NCBI GenBank assembly: GCA_964517345.1 | Contig: CAZFBZ010000046.1 | Location: 1-10,681, forward strand | DNA length: 10,681 nucleotides | Origin: DAISLF01 sp964517345 | GTDB lineage: Bacteria; Patescibacteriota; Gracilibacteria; Peribacterales; Peribacteraceae | Direction of reading: 5' to 3' | Shown: in pieces, positions 1 to 4,787 of the stretch | Numbering within the stretch: the stretch's first letter is position 1 | Layout: the number at the start of each line of letters is the position of its first letter | Notes under the pieces: model-generated | The model's input: only the letters and a program-made list of their open reading frames with translations | What the model was told of the DNA's origin: nothing | The model's database searches: none | Program-made: the position numbers and the translations under genes

Positions 1-41
1 GGACACTCACGGGCAGCGGTTGCGTCGGCCAACGTACCCAT
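1..41 (-). CDS. Possible 5' end of a minus-strand gene, running off the window
   Basis: An ATG at 41-39 on the minus strand is preceded by GGGGAG with a 4-nt gap (GGGGAGCACGATG). It opens a frame reading MGTLADATAAREC to the window edge without a stop. It lies 73 nt downstream of the 59-aa minus-strand gene at 115-294 and would be the next gene of that leftward unit. Only 13 codons are visible, so no product can be named. The ribosome binding site and the orientation of the neighbour are the only support. Confidence 0.35.
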   Translation of the reverse strand, partial: MGTLADATAAREC

Positions 42-59
42 CGTGCTCCCCGATCGCCC

Positions 60-93
60 GCGGGGCTTGGGGTGATCAATCCCCGCTCCCCGC
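60..93 (-). other. GC-rich stem-loop between two leftward genes
   Basis: GCGGGG (60-65) pairs with CCCCGC (88-93), and GGGG (69-72) pairs with CCCC (81-84). A symmetric 3x3 internal loop separates the two stems, and the apical loop is TGATCAAT. The structure sits just after the stop of the leftward 59-aa gene. No T tract follows on either strand, so it is a weak terminator candidate or an mRNA 3' stabiliser. Confidence 0.3.
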
Positions 94-114
94 TGTCTCC
101 CTCAAAGCCGGCCC

Positions 115-294
115 TTATTGCTCGAGTGCTTTGATGAGGTCTCGCATGGCGCGCATCACGCGCCGCATAGCGACGAGCTGCGGCCCCGTGAATTGGTCGC
201 CGTAGGCATCGAGCTCGCTCGTCATCGTGCGAAGCTCGCGCCGAGCTGCGTCGGCCGCCCGCGTGACGATGCGTTGGTCTGCGATCACAGGCAT
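115..294 (-). CDS. Small phage protein, 59 aa, unknown function
   Basis: This frame reads from ATG at 294 to TAA at 117-115 and encodes MPVIADQRIVTR...LIKALEQ. A longer frame extends upstream, but this ATG has a GAGG motif about 9 nt before it (AGAAGAGGCCGGAACCATG). The upstream extension is Cys/Arg-rich, runs through the operator region and looks non-coding. The product is predicted to be almost all helix, with charged heptad-like stretches, and has no membrane segment or recognisable catalytic motif. It is transcribed away from the recombinase-like gene at 401 and probably shares the regulatory region at 350-393. A small DNA- or protein-binding accessory factor would fit, but that is only a guess. 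Existence as a gene is moderately sure; function is unknown. Confidence 0.72.
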   Translation of the reverse strand: MPVIADQRIVTRAADAARRELRTMTSELDAYGDQFTGPQLVAMRRVMRAMRDLIKALEQ

Positions 295-349
295 GGTTCC
301 GGCCTCTTCTGGTCTCGGCGCGGCGCGCGCCGTCCTCTTCAGTGAATAC

Positions 350-378
350 AGTAGAACATGGGTCTTGCAGTATGTCAA
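350..378 (-). promoter_or_regulatory. Leftward sigma70-type promoter
   Basis: On the minus strand TTGACA (378-373) is followed after 17 bp by TCTACT (355-350). An alternative -10, TACTGT, is at 353-348 with 19-bp spacing. The -35 is a consensus match and lies inside the left arm of the inverted repeat at 369-393, so a protein bound there would block it. The promoter would serve the 59-aa gene, leaving a leader of about 50 nt. Confidence 0.5.
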
Positions 379-393
379 GAGCTGTGACATACT
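365..393 (+). promoter_or_regulatory. Rightward promoter, possibly producing a leaderless mRNA
   Basis: TTGCAG (365-370), a 17-bp spacer and CATACT (388-393) form a weak sigma70-like promoter. Seven nt separate the -10 from the ATG at 401, so the predicted start of transcription falls on or next to the start codon. No Shine-Dalgarno sequence precedes that ATG. The -10 overlaps the right arm of the inverted repeat. Confidence 0.4.
369..393. promoter_or_regulatory. 25-bp operator-like inverted repeat
   Basis: AGTATGTCA (369-377) and TGACATACT (385-393) are perfect 9-bp arms around a 7-bp centre (AGAGCTG). The repeat covers the -35 of the leftward promoter and the -10 of the rightward one, the usual place for a regulator controlling two divergent genes. 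A further TGACA follows at 395-399. No binding protein is identified; the recombinase-like protein or a phage repressor are candidates. Confidence 0.6.
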
Positions 394-400
394 TTGACAC

Positions 401-1027
401 ATGGATGAGACAGGACGCCTCCGCGGCTGGATCAGAGCCAGCGCGCGACACACCGAACAGATGCAGAGACGGGCTCTCACCGAGGCCGGTTGTTCTGCGA
501 TCTACACTGACGGCGACGACACGATCGACGCGTTGATCGCGTCGCTTCGCGCGGCGAAGGTGAAGCGCGCTCGCGGCGATGTCGTGCTCGTCACAAGCCT
601 CGCGCGCCTCGGCCGTAGCCGCAACGATCTGCGGCGCGCGCTGGAGGCCATCCACAACAAGGGCGCGGTGATCGTCGAGGCGAGATCCCCGCCGAGGCGA
701 TCGTCTGATAAACGGGACTTGGCCGCGATGTTGCTCGACGCGGCCGACGAGCTCGCCGGTGATCGCCGCGTGTTGTCGCCGGTGCAGGCGAAGAAGTTCG
801 GCAAGCAGGGCGGGCAGGAGTTCAAGCGTCGACGTGAAGCTGATCGCACGCCGAAGGGCGAAGCGCTGGCGGCGTGGCGCGATCTCTCATTGACCGGCAA
901 GCAGGCGATCTCCGATCCCCGCATGCTCGGATGGACGGTCCGAATGGCGTACCGCGTGCTCGGAAAGCGCAACACGGCGCTCGGTGTCGTCACCGGGCGC
1001 CCGCGCAAGCAACTGGCAAAGGATTAG
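401..1027 (+). CDS. Small serine recombinase (resolvase/invertase N-terminal domain) family protein
   Basis: The 208-aa product carries a resolvase-like domain at about residues 8-95. The segment GWIRASARHTEQMQRRAL (9-26) matches the YxRVS start of serine recombinases, with Ser14 as the presumed nucleophile. VVLVTSLARLGRSRNDL (61-77) matches the DRLGRS helix, keeping both arginines (Arg69, Arg72) but with Ala68 in place of the usual Asp. The C-terminal half (about 100-208) is basic, ends in GRPRK and shows no zinc ribbon or large-recombinase domain, so this is not a typical large serine integrase. It might be a small invertase/resolvase or a repurposed DNA-binding relative. The start lacks a Shine-Dalgarno and may be read from a leaderless transcript. 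It heads a plus-strand unit running to about 5160. Confidence 0.78.
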   Translation: MDETGRLRGWIRASARHTEQMQRRALTEAGCSAIYTDGDDTIDALIASLRAAKVKRARGDVVLVTSLARLGRSRNDLRRALEAIHNKGAVIVEARSPPRRSSDKRDLAAMLLDAADELAGDRRVLSPVQAKKFGKQGGQEFKRRREADRTPKGEALAAWRDLSLTGKQAISDPRMLGWTVRMAYRVLGKRNTALGVVTGRPRKQLAKD

Positions 1028-1037
1028 GAGGGCACTC

Positions 1038-1265
1038 ATGCAACGCAACATCTACGCTTACACCAAGAACAGCGCACCCTACCCGGAGTTCGTGTCGCTG
1101 AACTCCGACGGCGGCGTGACCACGCTGACCGTCCGCGAGCCGGCGAAGAAAGGGCCGCACTCAGCTCAAGACTGCGGATCGACGGTGCAAATCATACTTC
1201 CGCACGGAGAGCTACACCGGCTGTTCGAGGCACTGCGGAACGAACTCACTCCGCAGTCGACGTGA
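1038..1265 (+). CDS. Conserved-looking phage hypothetical protein, 75 aa
   Basis: ATG at 1038 has an AGGAGG motif (1026-1031) 6 nt upstream and lies 10 nt after the recombinase stop, so it is probably the second gene of that operon. The product (MQRNIYAYTKNSAPYPEFVSLN...) has a beta-rich first half with a Ser/Thr-rich strand pattern. It ends in an amphipathic helix around HGELHRLFEALRNEL. No membrane segment, Cys motif or known catalytic motif is visible, and I do not recognise the family. The frame also stays open upstream to 984, but that part overlaps the recombinase and lacks a ribosome site. Confidence 0.78.
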   Translation: MQRNIYAYTKNSAPYPEFVSLNSDGGVTTLTVREPAKKGPHSAQDCGSTVQIILPHGELHRLFEALRNELTPQST

Positions 1266-1325
1266 TCCTCGCGCGTCGCAACGCGGGCCGAATTTGAACG
1301 AGTGGCAAACTCTGAGGAGGGCCGG

Positions 1326-1841
1326 ATGGTCGTCGCCGCGCACAGATTCGATAACGCAAAACGTCGCCGCCCGGACCATCATGCGCGCCAGGCGATGCTG
1401 ACGCCGTCCTACGTCCTAGAGCCCGTGCGTGACCTATTGGGCGGTATCGCACTGGACCCGTGCACCGATCCGGACAACCCGACACGGGCCGATGCTTTCT
1501 ACTGCCTGCCGCAAGACGGCTGCACGCTACCGTGGGATAGGCCAACAGTGTTCTGCAACCCGCCGTATGGTGAAGCTAAAGACAGGTGGGTTGATCGTTG
1601 CATCACAGAGGGCGCAGATCGCAAGGTTATCCTCCTAATTCCGTCCCACACGGAGACCAGAATTTTCCAAGCCGCCCTCAGCGCGTGCACATCTGTCCTG
1701 TTCATTCGGGCGCGGCTCCGGTTCGGCGTCCTGCGCGAAAACCGCCGTCAAGAGGCTGCGAGCCACGGTTCCGCGCTATTTGGCTTCGGCGTGAACCTGG
1801 CGCCGCTCAACAGCCTGGGTGTCTCGATGGCTAGGGTGTGA
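1326..1841 (+). CDS. Phage DNA N-6-adenine methyltransferase (Dam_2 type)
   Basis: The 171-aa product transfers a methyl group from S-adenosylmethionine to N6 of adenine in DNA, judged by family. TPSYVLEPVRDLLGGIALDPCTDP (26-49) matches the start of phage Dam_2 (PF05869) proteins, with LDPC as the cofactor-side motif. FCNPPYGEAKDRWVD (76-90) holds the NPPY catalytic motif. VILLIPSHTETRIFQ (101-115) and the strands after it complete the small Rossmann-type core, and about 170 residues is normal for this family. GAGGAGG (1314-1320) lies 5 nt before ATG 1326, which decides against the GTG at 1302. Such genes usually protect phage DNA from host restriction or alter regulation. The leader is one copy of the repeated module seen elsewhere in the operon. 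Confidence 0.9.
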   Translation: MVVAAHRFDNAKRRRPDHHARQAMLTPSYVLEPVRDLLGGIALDPCTDPDNPTRADAFYCLPQDGCTLPWDRPTVFCNPPYGEAKDRWVDRCITEGADRKVILLIPSHTETRIFQAALSACTSVLFIRARLRFGVLRENRRQEAASHGSALFGFGVNLAPLNSLGVSMARV

Positions 1842-1861
1842 GTAAACACAGGAGACGGCGG

Positions 1862-2155
1862 ATGAACACGGTGCATATCGGGGAGCGCGGTGTCGTGACG
1901 GAATGCACGACGCTCGTTGGATGGTCAAAGATGGCCGAGGCTGTTGCGACGGCAGACAGTAGAGGACAGGCAGAGTTTTTCGAACACCTCGCAATAGCGC
2001 TTGCCAGTTCTCAGGTGGGGCGGGGTCGTTGGGCGATGCAGTGCCGGGCGATTGCCAAGGAGCCGGGGTGGTTGCCGCTGAACCGAACTCGAATAGCAGG
2101 CCAGCTTGAAGTGCTCGCCGAGCACATGCGCGAAGATGTGATTGCCGACGCCTGA
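1862..2155 (+). CDS. Phage hypothetical protein, 97 aa
   Basis: ATG at 1862 is preceded by GGAG with 8-nt spacing (GGAGACGGCGGATG). A GTG at 1838 in the same frame overlaps the previous stop but lacks a ribosome site. The product has a segment rich in small residues (VGWSKMAEAVATADSRGQAE), then FFEHLAIALAS, a Trp/Arg-rich middle and a C-terminal acidic helix (LEVLAEHMREDVIADA). It is soluble and mostly helical. I do not recognise a named domain. It lies between the adenine methyltransferase and the interrupted ASCH gene in one operon with short gaps, so it is likely an early accessory protein. Confidence 0.75.
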   Translation: MNTVHIGERGVVTECTTLVGWSKMAEAVATADSRGQAEFFEHLAIALASSQVGRGRWAMQCRAIAKEPGWLPLNRTRIAGQLEVLAEHMREDVIADA

Positions 2156-2177
2156 GGCAAACCAAGGAGACGGCCGG

Positions 2178-2261
2178 ATGCCGATCGGACCACGCATCGA
2201 CGGGCCGAAGGTCCACGATCTGAAGTGCGCGGCGGGCTACTTCGGTAGTGTATCACTTTGA
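2178..2261 (+). pseudogene. 5' fragment of an ASCH/DUF3850 gene cut by the IS-like element
   Basis: ATG at 2178 follows the leader AAGGAGACGGCCGG. It encodes MPIGPRIDGPKVHDLKCAAGYF (22 codons, to 2243) before the element begins. The frame then reads six codons into the left inverted repeat and stops at TGA 2259-2261. Joining codon 22 to GAG at 4556 gives ...VHDLKCAAGYF-EAVELGHKTAELRLNDRD..., the classic start of DUF3850, an ASCH-superfamily RNA-binding fold. The native protein would be 94 aa. The other part of the gene is at 4548-4774. Confidence 0.88.
2236..2243. repeat. Left copy of 8-bp target-site duplication
   Basis: GCTACTTC directly precedes the left end of the element at 2244 and is repeated exactly at 4548-4555. 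Eight to nine bp is the usual duplication length for IS1-family insertions. Confidence 0.9.
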
Positions 2262-2271
2262 AATTTGACGC
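2244..2271 (+). repeat. Left terminal inverted repeat of the element
   Basis: It begins GGTAGTGTATCAC and continues TTTGAAATTTGACGC. Compared with the complement of 4520-4547 it matches at 22 of 28 positions and at 20 of the outer 23; TTTGAAATTT is identical in both. Confidence 0.85.
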
Positions 2272-2337
2272 TGTTGACAGGGGTGCCGGCTGGCCCCATC
2301 TCCGTGCTATGCTTAGCGCAAAGCAACGGAGGTGCTG

Positions 2338-2550
2338 ATGCCATACTACAACCTGACGGTAAGCGAGAAGACCCTGTCGGCAGCTGCAGCGAACCGTTCT
2401 GCTGCCCTGCTACACTTTGAGCAGGAGATCGGCAAGAAGCTGACGCTTGAGGACCAGGGTGGGGTTCCCGAACACCTGATGGACGAATGGACGGAGAGTC
2501 CCCACTGGGTTCATCCAACCATACCCGTGTGGGAGAAGCGCGATGCCTAA
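2338..2550 (+). CDS. Small passenger protein, 70 aa, unknown function
   Basis: ATG at 2338 has GGAGG (2328-2332) 5 nt upstream. The product (MPYYNLTVSEKTLSAAAANRS...) is an acidic, Trp-containing soluble protein with a predicted helix at about 12-34 and a C-terminal tail rich in Trp and Pro (WTESPHWVHP). It overlaps the next gene by 8 bp (ATG 2543 inside its last codons), which suggests translational coupling and a joint role. It lies inside the IS1-like element next to its left end. I do not recognise the family. An antitoxin-like or regulatory partner of the following basic protein is conceivable, but nothing in the sequence proves it. Confidence 0.7.
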   Translation: MPYYNLTVSEKTLSAAAANRSAALLHFEQEIGKKLTLEDQGGVPEHLMDEWTESPHWVHPTIPVWEKRDA

Positions 2551-2848
2551 AGGCCCCAAGGGACAGAAGCGCCCTGCCGACGTGATCGGCAACGCCGTCA
2601 AGGTGATGAAGATCGCTACGGGTGAGGAGTGCGAGGAGTTGACGGAAGACGGCAAGGATAAGGCCGCGCAGTCCCTGGGGCGGCGCGGCGGAAGGGCTAG
2701 GGCCGAAAGAACTTTGCTGGAAATCTTCGTGCGTATTGAGGCACTTCTAGACATCAGCAAGGCCAGCAAGGCGCTTGCTGATTACAAACTTCGCGGTGGT
2801 GTCACGCTGGAACAACTCAAGAAACAGCTTGGTCTAGACAAAAAATAG
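2543..2848 (+). CDS. Basic small protein, MPKGPKGQKRPADVIG family, 101 aa
   Basis: The N-terminus MPKGPKGQKRPADVIGNAVK, the following VMKIATGEE and the GRRGGRARAER segment (46-56) match a small basic protein found widely in Alphaproteobacteria. It is often annotated as a hypothetical or RNA/histone-like protein. In the relatives I recall, the Gly/Arg segment leads into a short Lys/Arg-rich end. Here it continues as a 45-residue helical tail (LLEIFVRIEALLDISKASKAL...QLGLDKK), so the C-terminus may be a replacement or a distinct subfamily. GGAGAAG lies 5 nt before the ATG, and the start overlaps the preceding gene by 8 bp. Its role is unknown; nucleic-acid binding is inferred only from charge. 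Confidence 0.75.
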   Translation: MPKGPKGQKRPADVIGNAVKVMKIATGEECEELTEDGKDKAAQSLGRRGGRARAERTLLEIFVRIEALLDISKASKALADYKLRGGVTLEQLKKQLGLDKK

Positions 2849-2890
2849 ACGTGATCAGACAGGGCGACTTCACGGGGAATGGGGGAATAA

Positions 2891-3514
2891 TACGGCGCCG
2901 GGGACGTGTGGACGTGGACGGCGCTCGACGCGGACACCAAGCTCGTCGTTCAGTGGTACGTCGGAGATCGCGACGGCGAGACGGCCAAGCTGTTCATCGG
3001 CGATCTGGCGTTGCGCCTTGCCGGCCGCGTGCAGCTCACCAGCGACGGCCACCGGCCCTACCTTGAAGCTGTGGAAGGCGCGTTCGGCGCCGATATTGAC
3101 TACGCCATGTTGCAGAAGATTTACGGCGCGGCGCCCGAGGGACAGAAGCGCTACAGCCCCGCCGAGTGCATTGGCTGTCAGAAGAAGGTGATCGAGGGCA
3201 AGCCGGACCCGGCGCACATCTCGACGAGCTACGTCGAGCGCTCGAACCTCACGCTGCGGATGCACAACCGCCGCTTCACGCGGCTGACCAACGCCTTCTC
3301 GAAGAAGTTCGAGAGCCACGTCCACATGGTTGCGCTCTATACCGTCTGGTATAATTGGGTCCGCATCCACAAGACGATGCGCACCTCTCCGGCAATGGCT
3401 GCTGGCCTCACGTCATCGCTGATGACGATGGAAGACGTCGTTGGGCTGATCGACGCGATTGCGCCGAAGCCTGGCCGGCCGAAGACCTACAAGAAGCGTC
3501 ATGCTGTGGAGTAG
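2891..3514 (+). pseudogene. IS1-family transposase, N-terminally truncated
   Basis: The frame opens right after TAA 2888-2890 and reads YGAGDVWTWTALDADTKLV..., which I recognise as the C-terminal two thirds of an alphaproteobacterial IS1-family transposase. Visible landmarks are VQLTSDGHRPYLEAVEGAFG with the second catalytic Asp, STSYVERSNLTLRMH with the catalytic Glu, and the end LYTVWYNWVRIHKTMRTSP. From family knowledge, about 80 N-terminal residues should come first, including the DNA-binding HTH and the DEIWSF motif with the first catalytic Asp. None of that precedes it here. A GTG at 2906 could start a 202-aa product without a good ribosome site. It would lack one catalytic acid, so it should be inactive as a transposase. 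Confidence 0.88.
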
Positions 3515-3530
3515 TGGCCATCGGTTGCCG

Positions 3531-3562
3531 ATACGTGTTTTATCTTGAGGTGATTCACGTAT
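3531..3562. promoter_or_regulatory. Inverted repeat upstream of the passenger methyltransferase
   Basis: ATACGTG (3531-3537) and CACGTAT (3556-3562) are perfect 7-bp arms with an 18-nt spacer. They lie 23 nt before the methyltransferase start, after a short hairpin (ATCGG TTG CCGAT) that could end transposase transcription. It is a candidate operator; no promoter hexamers are convincing here. Confidence 0.35.
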
Positions 3563-3584
3563 TGTTCCGGGCATGGAGGTGCCT

Positions 3585-4187
3585 ATGCCTGATCACACCT
3601 ACAAGCTCAATGGCGGCTTCAAGCCGACGACCAAAAGAACCGCTGACCTGGACGGGCCGGACTTCTACCCAACGCCTGCGTGGGCTACCTACGCTCTCAT
3701 CGACTCAGAGAAGTTTTCAGGCGACGTGTGGGAGAGTGCGTGCGGTGATGGCGCCATGTCCGTCGTCTTGGGTCAGGCCACGAAAACTGTCATCAGCTCC
3801 GATCTATATGATAGAGGCTTCGGAGACCACGGGATAGACTTCATCGGTTCGAACCGCGTTGCCGACAACATCATCACCAACCCACCCTACAACAGCGCTG
3901 AAGCATTTATACGAACCGGCGCACAGCAGGCACGTCGCAAGTTCGCATTGCTCCTCCGCCTCGCGTTCCTGGAGGGCGCAAACCGCTCAAATACGATTTT
4001 TTCTCGCATACCACCCGCTCGCGTATGGGTGTTCAGTGAGCGCATCACCTTCTATCCGAAAGGTGCACGCATCCAAGGTTCTGGAACTACAGCTTACGCA
4101 TGGTACGTATGGGACAAAGACTCGAGCGGAACTGAGTTGAAGTGGTTCAAGCCAGGGTACAAGGCCCGCTACTCAGTCGGCACCTGA
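3585..4187 (+). CDS. DNA adenine-N6-type methyltransferase, passenger gene of the element
   Basis: The 200-aa product is a class I SAM-dependent DNA methyltransferase. DFYPTPAWATYALI (26-39) is the usual entry to this family. WESACGDGAMSVVL (49-62) is motif I for cofactor binding, SSDLYDRGFG (71-80) is motif II, and DNIITNPPYNSAEAFI (94-109) holds the catalytic NPPY of amino-methyltransferases. FALLLRLAFLEG (120-131) and GSGTTAYAWYVW (165-176) are further conserved core strands. The ATG at 3585 has GGAGGT (3575-3580) 4 nt upstream. No nuclease is fused and the length is normal for small phage-type enzymes. It lies wholly within the IS-like element and overlaps the convergent winged-helix gene by 19 bp at the 3' end. 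The target sequence cannot be read from the protein. Likely roles are protection from host restriction or epigenetic control. Confidence 0.88.
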   Translation: MPDHTYKLNGGFKPTTKRTADLDGPDFYPTPAWATYALIDSEKFSGDVWESACGDGAMSVVLGQATKTVISSDLYDRGFGDHGIDFIGSNRVADNIITNPPYNSAEAFIRTGAQQARRKFALLLRLAFLEGANRSNTIFSRIPPARVWVFSERITFYPKGARIQGSGTTAYAWYVWDKDSSGTELKWFKPGYKARYSVGT

Positions 4188-4477
4188 GTAAGGAACATTC
4201 GGCCAGCATCCGTGATCCGGATGCCATCGCCAGTATACTCAGCATAGCCCTTACGGAACATGCTTGTACTGCTCTCACGGTGTGACACCAAGTTGCGCAC
4301 CTTCTGAGAAAGGTGAGTGTCCTGCCTCCCATCCAGTATCTCTGCGTCCTTTCCGTCCGGCTCAAACTCTGCTTCCAACGCATCGATAAGCTGGGATGTT
4401 GAGATAGAACCACCACGAGCAACAGCCGCCCTAAGTGCTGGTACAACAAGGTCACGTTCATTGATACGCCCAGCCAT
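4169..4477 (-). CDS. Winged-helix protein resembling Mrr_N, passenger gene, 102 aa
   Basis: ATG at 4477 has GGAGG with a 5-nt gap (GGAGGTTCGCATG). The frame is open further upstream, but that part crosses the element's end and the ASCH gene and is clearly a shadow. DLVVPALRAAVARGGSISTSQLIDALEAEF (9-38), SQKVRNLVSHRES (57-69) and GIRITDAGRMFL (85-96) follow the helix-turn-helix-wing order of the N-terminal domain of Mrr-type restriction enzymes (Mrr_N, PF14338). The nuclease domain of Mrr is absent, and the gene stops cleanly after the wing. A stand-alone DNA-binding regulator or specificity partner of the convergent methyltransferase is the most natural reading, but it is inferred. Its promoter lies in the right inverted repeat. 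Confidence 0.72.
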   Translation of the reverse strand: MAGRINERDLVVPALRAAVARGGSISTSQLIDALEAEFEPDGKDAEILDGRQDTHLSQKVRNLVSHRESSTSMFRKGYAEYTGDGIRITDAGRMFLTQVPTE

Positions 4478-4504
4478 GCGAACCTCCACAAAACATTTCG
4501 CTGC

Positions 4505-4533
4505 ACTGTAGGAGGACCGGTGCAAAATTTCAA
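4505..4533 (-). promoter_or_regulatory. Inward promoter overlapping the right end of the element
   Basis: On the minus strand TTGAAA (4533-4528) and TACAGT (4510-4505) are separated by 17 bp. The -35 is inside the terminal inverted repeat. Transcription would start about 21 nt before the winged-helix ATG, just far enough upstream to include its GGAGG. Confidence 0.5.
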
Positions 4534-4547
4534 ACTGAGACACCACC
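4520..4547 (-). repeat. Right terminal inverted repeat of the element
   Basis: Read on the minus strand it begins GGTGGTGTCTCAG and continues TTTGAAATTTTGCAC, matching the left end at 22 of 28 positions. The CDS at 4520-4774 starts with a GTG at the inner edge of this repeat. Confidence 0.85.
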
Positions 4548-4774
4548 GCTACTTCGAGGCCGTTGAGCTTGGCCACAAAACGGCGGAGCTTCGGCTCAAC
4601 GATCGCGACTTCGCGCCGCACGACATCGTCAGACTGCATGAGTTCGAATACGGGCGTCTGACTGGGAAGACGTTGGAGCGGCGCATCACGCATATCGTGT
4701 GGGACAGCAACGGGCCGTGGCTCGCGCCGGGGTACTGCATGTTGAGCCTTGGCCACGTGGAAATGGCAAACTGA
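4520..4774 (+). CDS. ASCH/DUF3850 protein, 3' part of the interrupted gene with a new start inside the IS end
   Basis: From 4548 onward the sequence is the remainder of the gene begun at 2178: YFEAVELGHKTAELRLNDRD, then FAPHDIVRLHEFEYGRLTGK, RRITHIVW and APGYCMLSL. This is the DUF3850/ASCH beta-barrel, a fold proposed to bind RNA. The element end supplies GGAGGA (4511-4516) and a GTG at 4520 in frame. An 84-aa product starting MQNFKLRHHRYFEAV could therefore still be made, replacing the native 20 residues before YF. The Shine-Dalgarno spacing is short (4 nt after GGAGG). The native HDLK motif is lost, so activity is doubtful. The gene ends EMAN-stop, running directly into the leader of the next gene. 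Confidence 0.8.
   Translation: MQNFKLRHHRYFEAVELGHKTAELRLNDRDFAPHDIVRLHEFEYGRLTGKTLERRITHIVWDSNGPWLAPGYCMLSLGHVEMAN
4548..4555. repeat. Right copy of 8-bp target-site duplication
   Basis: GCTACTTC follows the right end of the element (CACCACC) and is identical to 2236-2243. It encodes YF in the native ASCH frame. Confidence 0.9.
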
Positions 4775-4777
4775 GGA
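4760..4777 (+). repeat. 18-bp direct repeat, copy 1
   Basis: GAAATGGCAAACTGAGGA spans the end of the ASCH gene (EMAN-stop) and the ribosome site of the next gene. It recurs exactly at 5148-5165. Confidence 0.85.
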
Positions 4778-4787
4778 GATGGCCGTC

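Larger units (their letters stand above)
2244..4547. mobile_element. IS1-family-like non-autonomous element with passenger genes, 2304 bp
   Basis: The ends are inverted repeats of 28 bp with 22 matches, both starting GGT as in IS1-family elements. The insertion is flanked by the 8-bp direct repeat GCTACTTC, and excision restores an intact ASCH/DUF3850 frame. Inside are two small overlapping plus-strand genes (2338-2550, 2543-2848), an IS1-family transposase fragment (2891-3514) missing its N-terminal region, a DNA methyltransferase (3585-4187) and a convergent winged-helix gene (4169-4477). Without a complete transposase it should need one supplied in trans. The good ends and perfect duplication suggest a fairly recent insertion. 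An alternative is an originally complete IS that lost its transposase N-terminus after landing here. Confidence 0.88.

Noticed and set aside
502..1008. Minus-strand frame opposite the recombinase gene
   Set aside because: It is Ser/Arg-rich shadow sequence with no ribosome site; the plus strand has resolvase motifs.
1302..1325. GTG start for the Dam_2 gene
   Set aside because: It lies upstream of the ribosome site. ATG 1326 has GAGGAGG 5 nt before it, and the codons before it are the shared leader cassette.
2244..2340. An inward promoter at the left end of the element mirroring the right one
   Set aside because: TTGAAA and TTGACA hexamers are present, but no acceptable -10 occurs at 16-18 bp from either.
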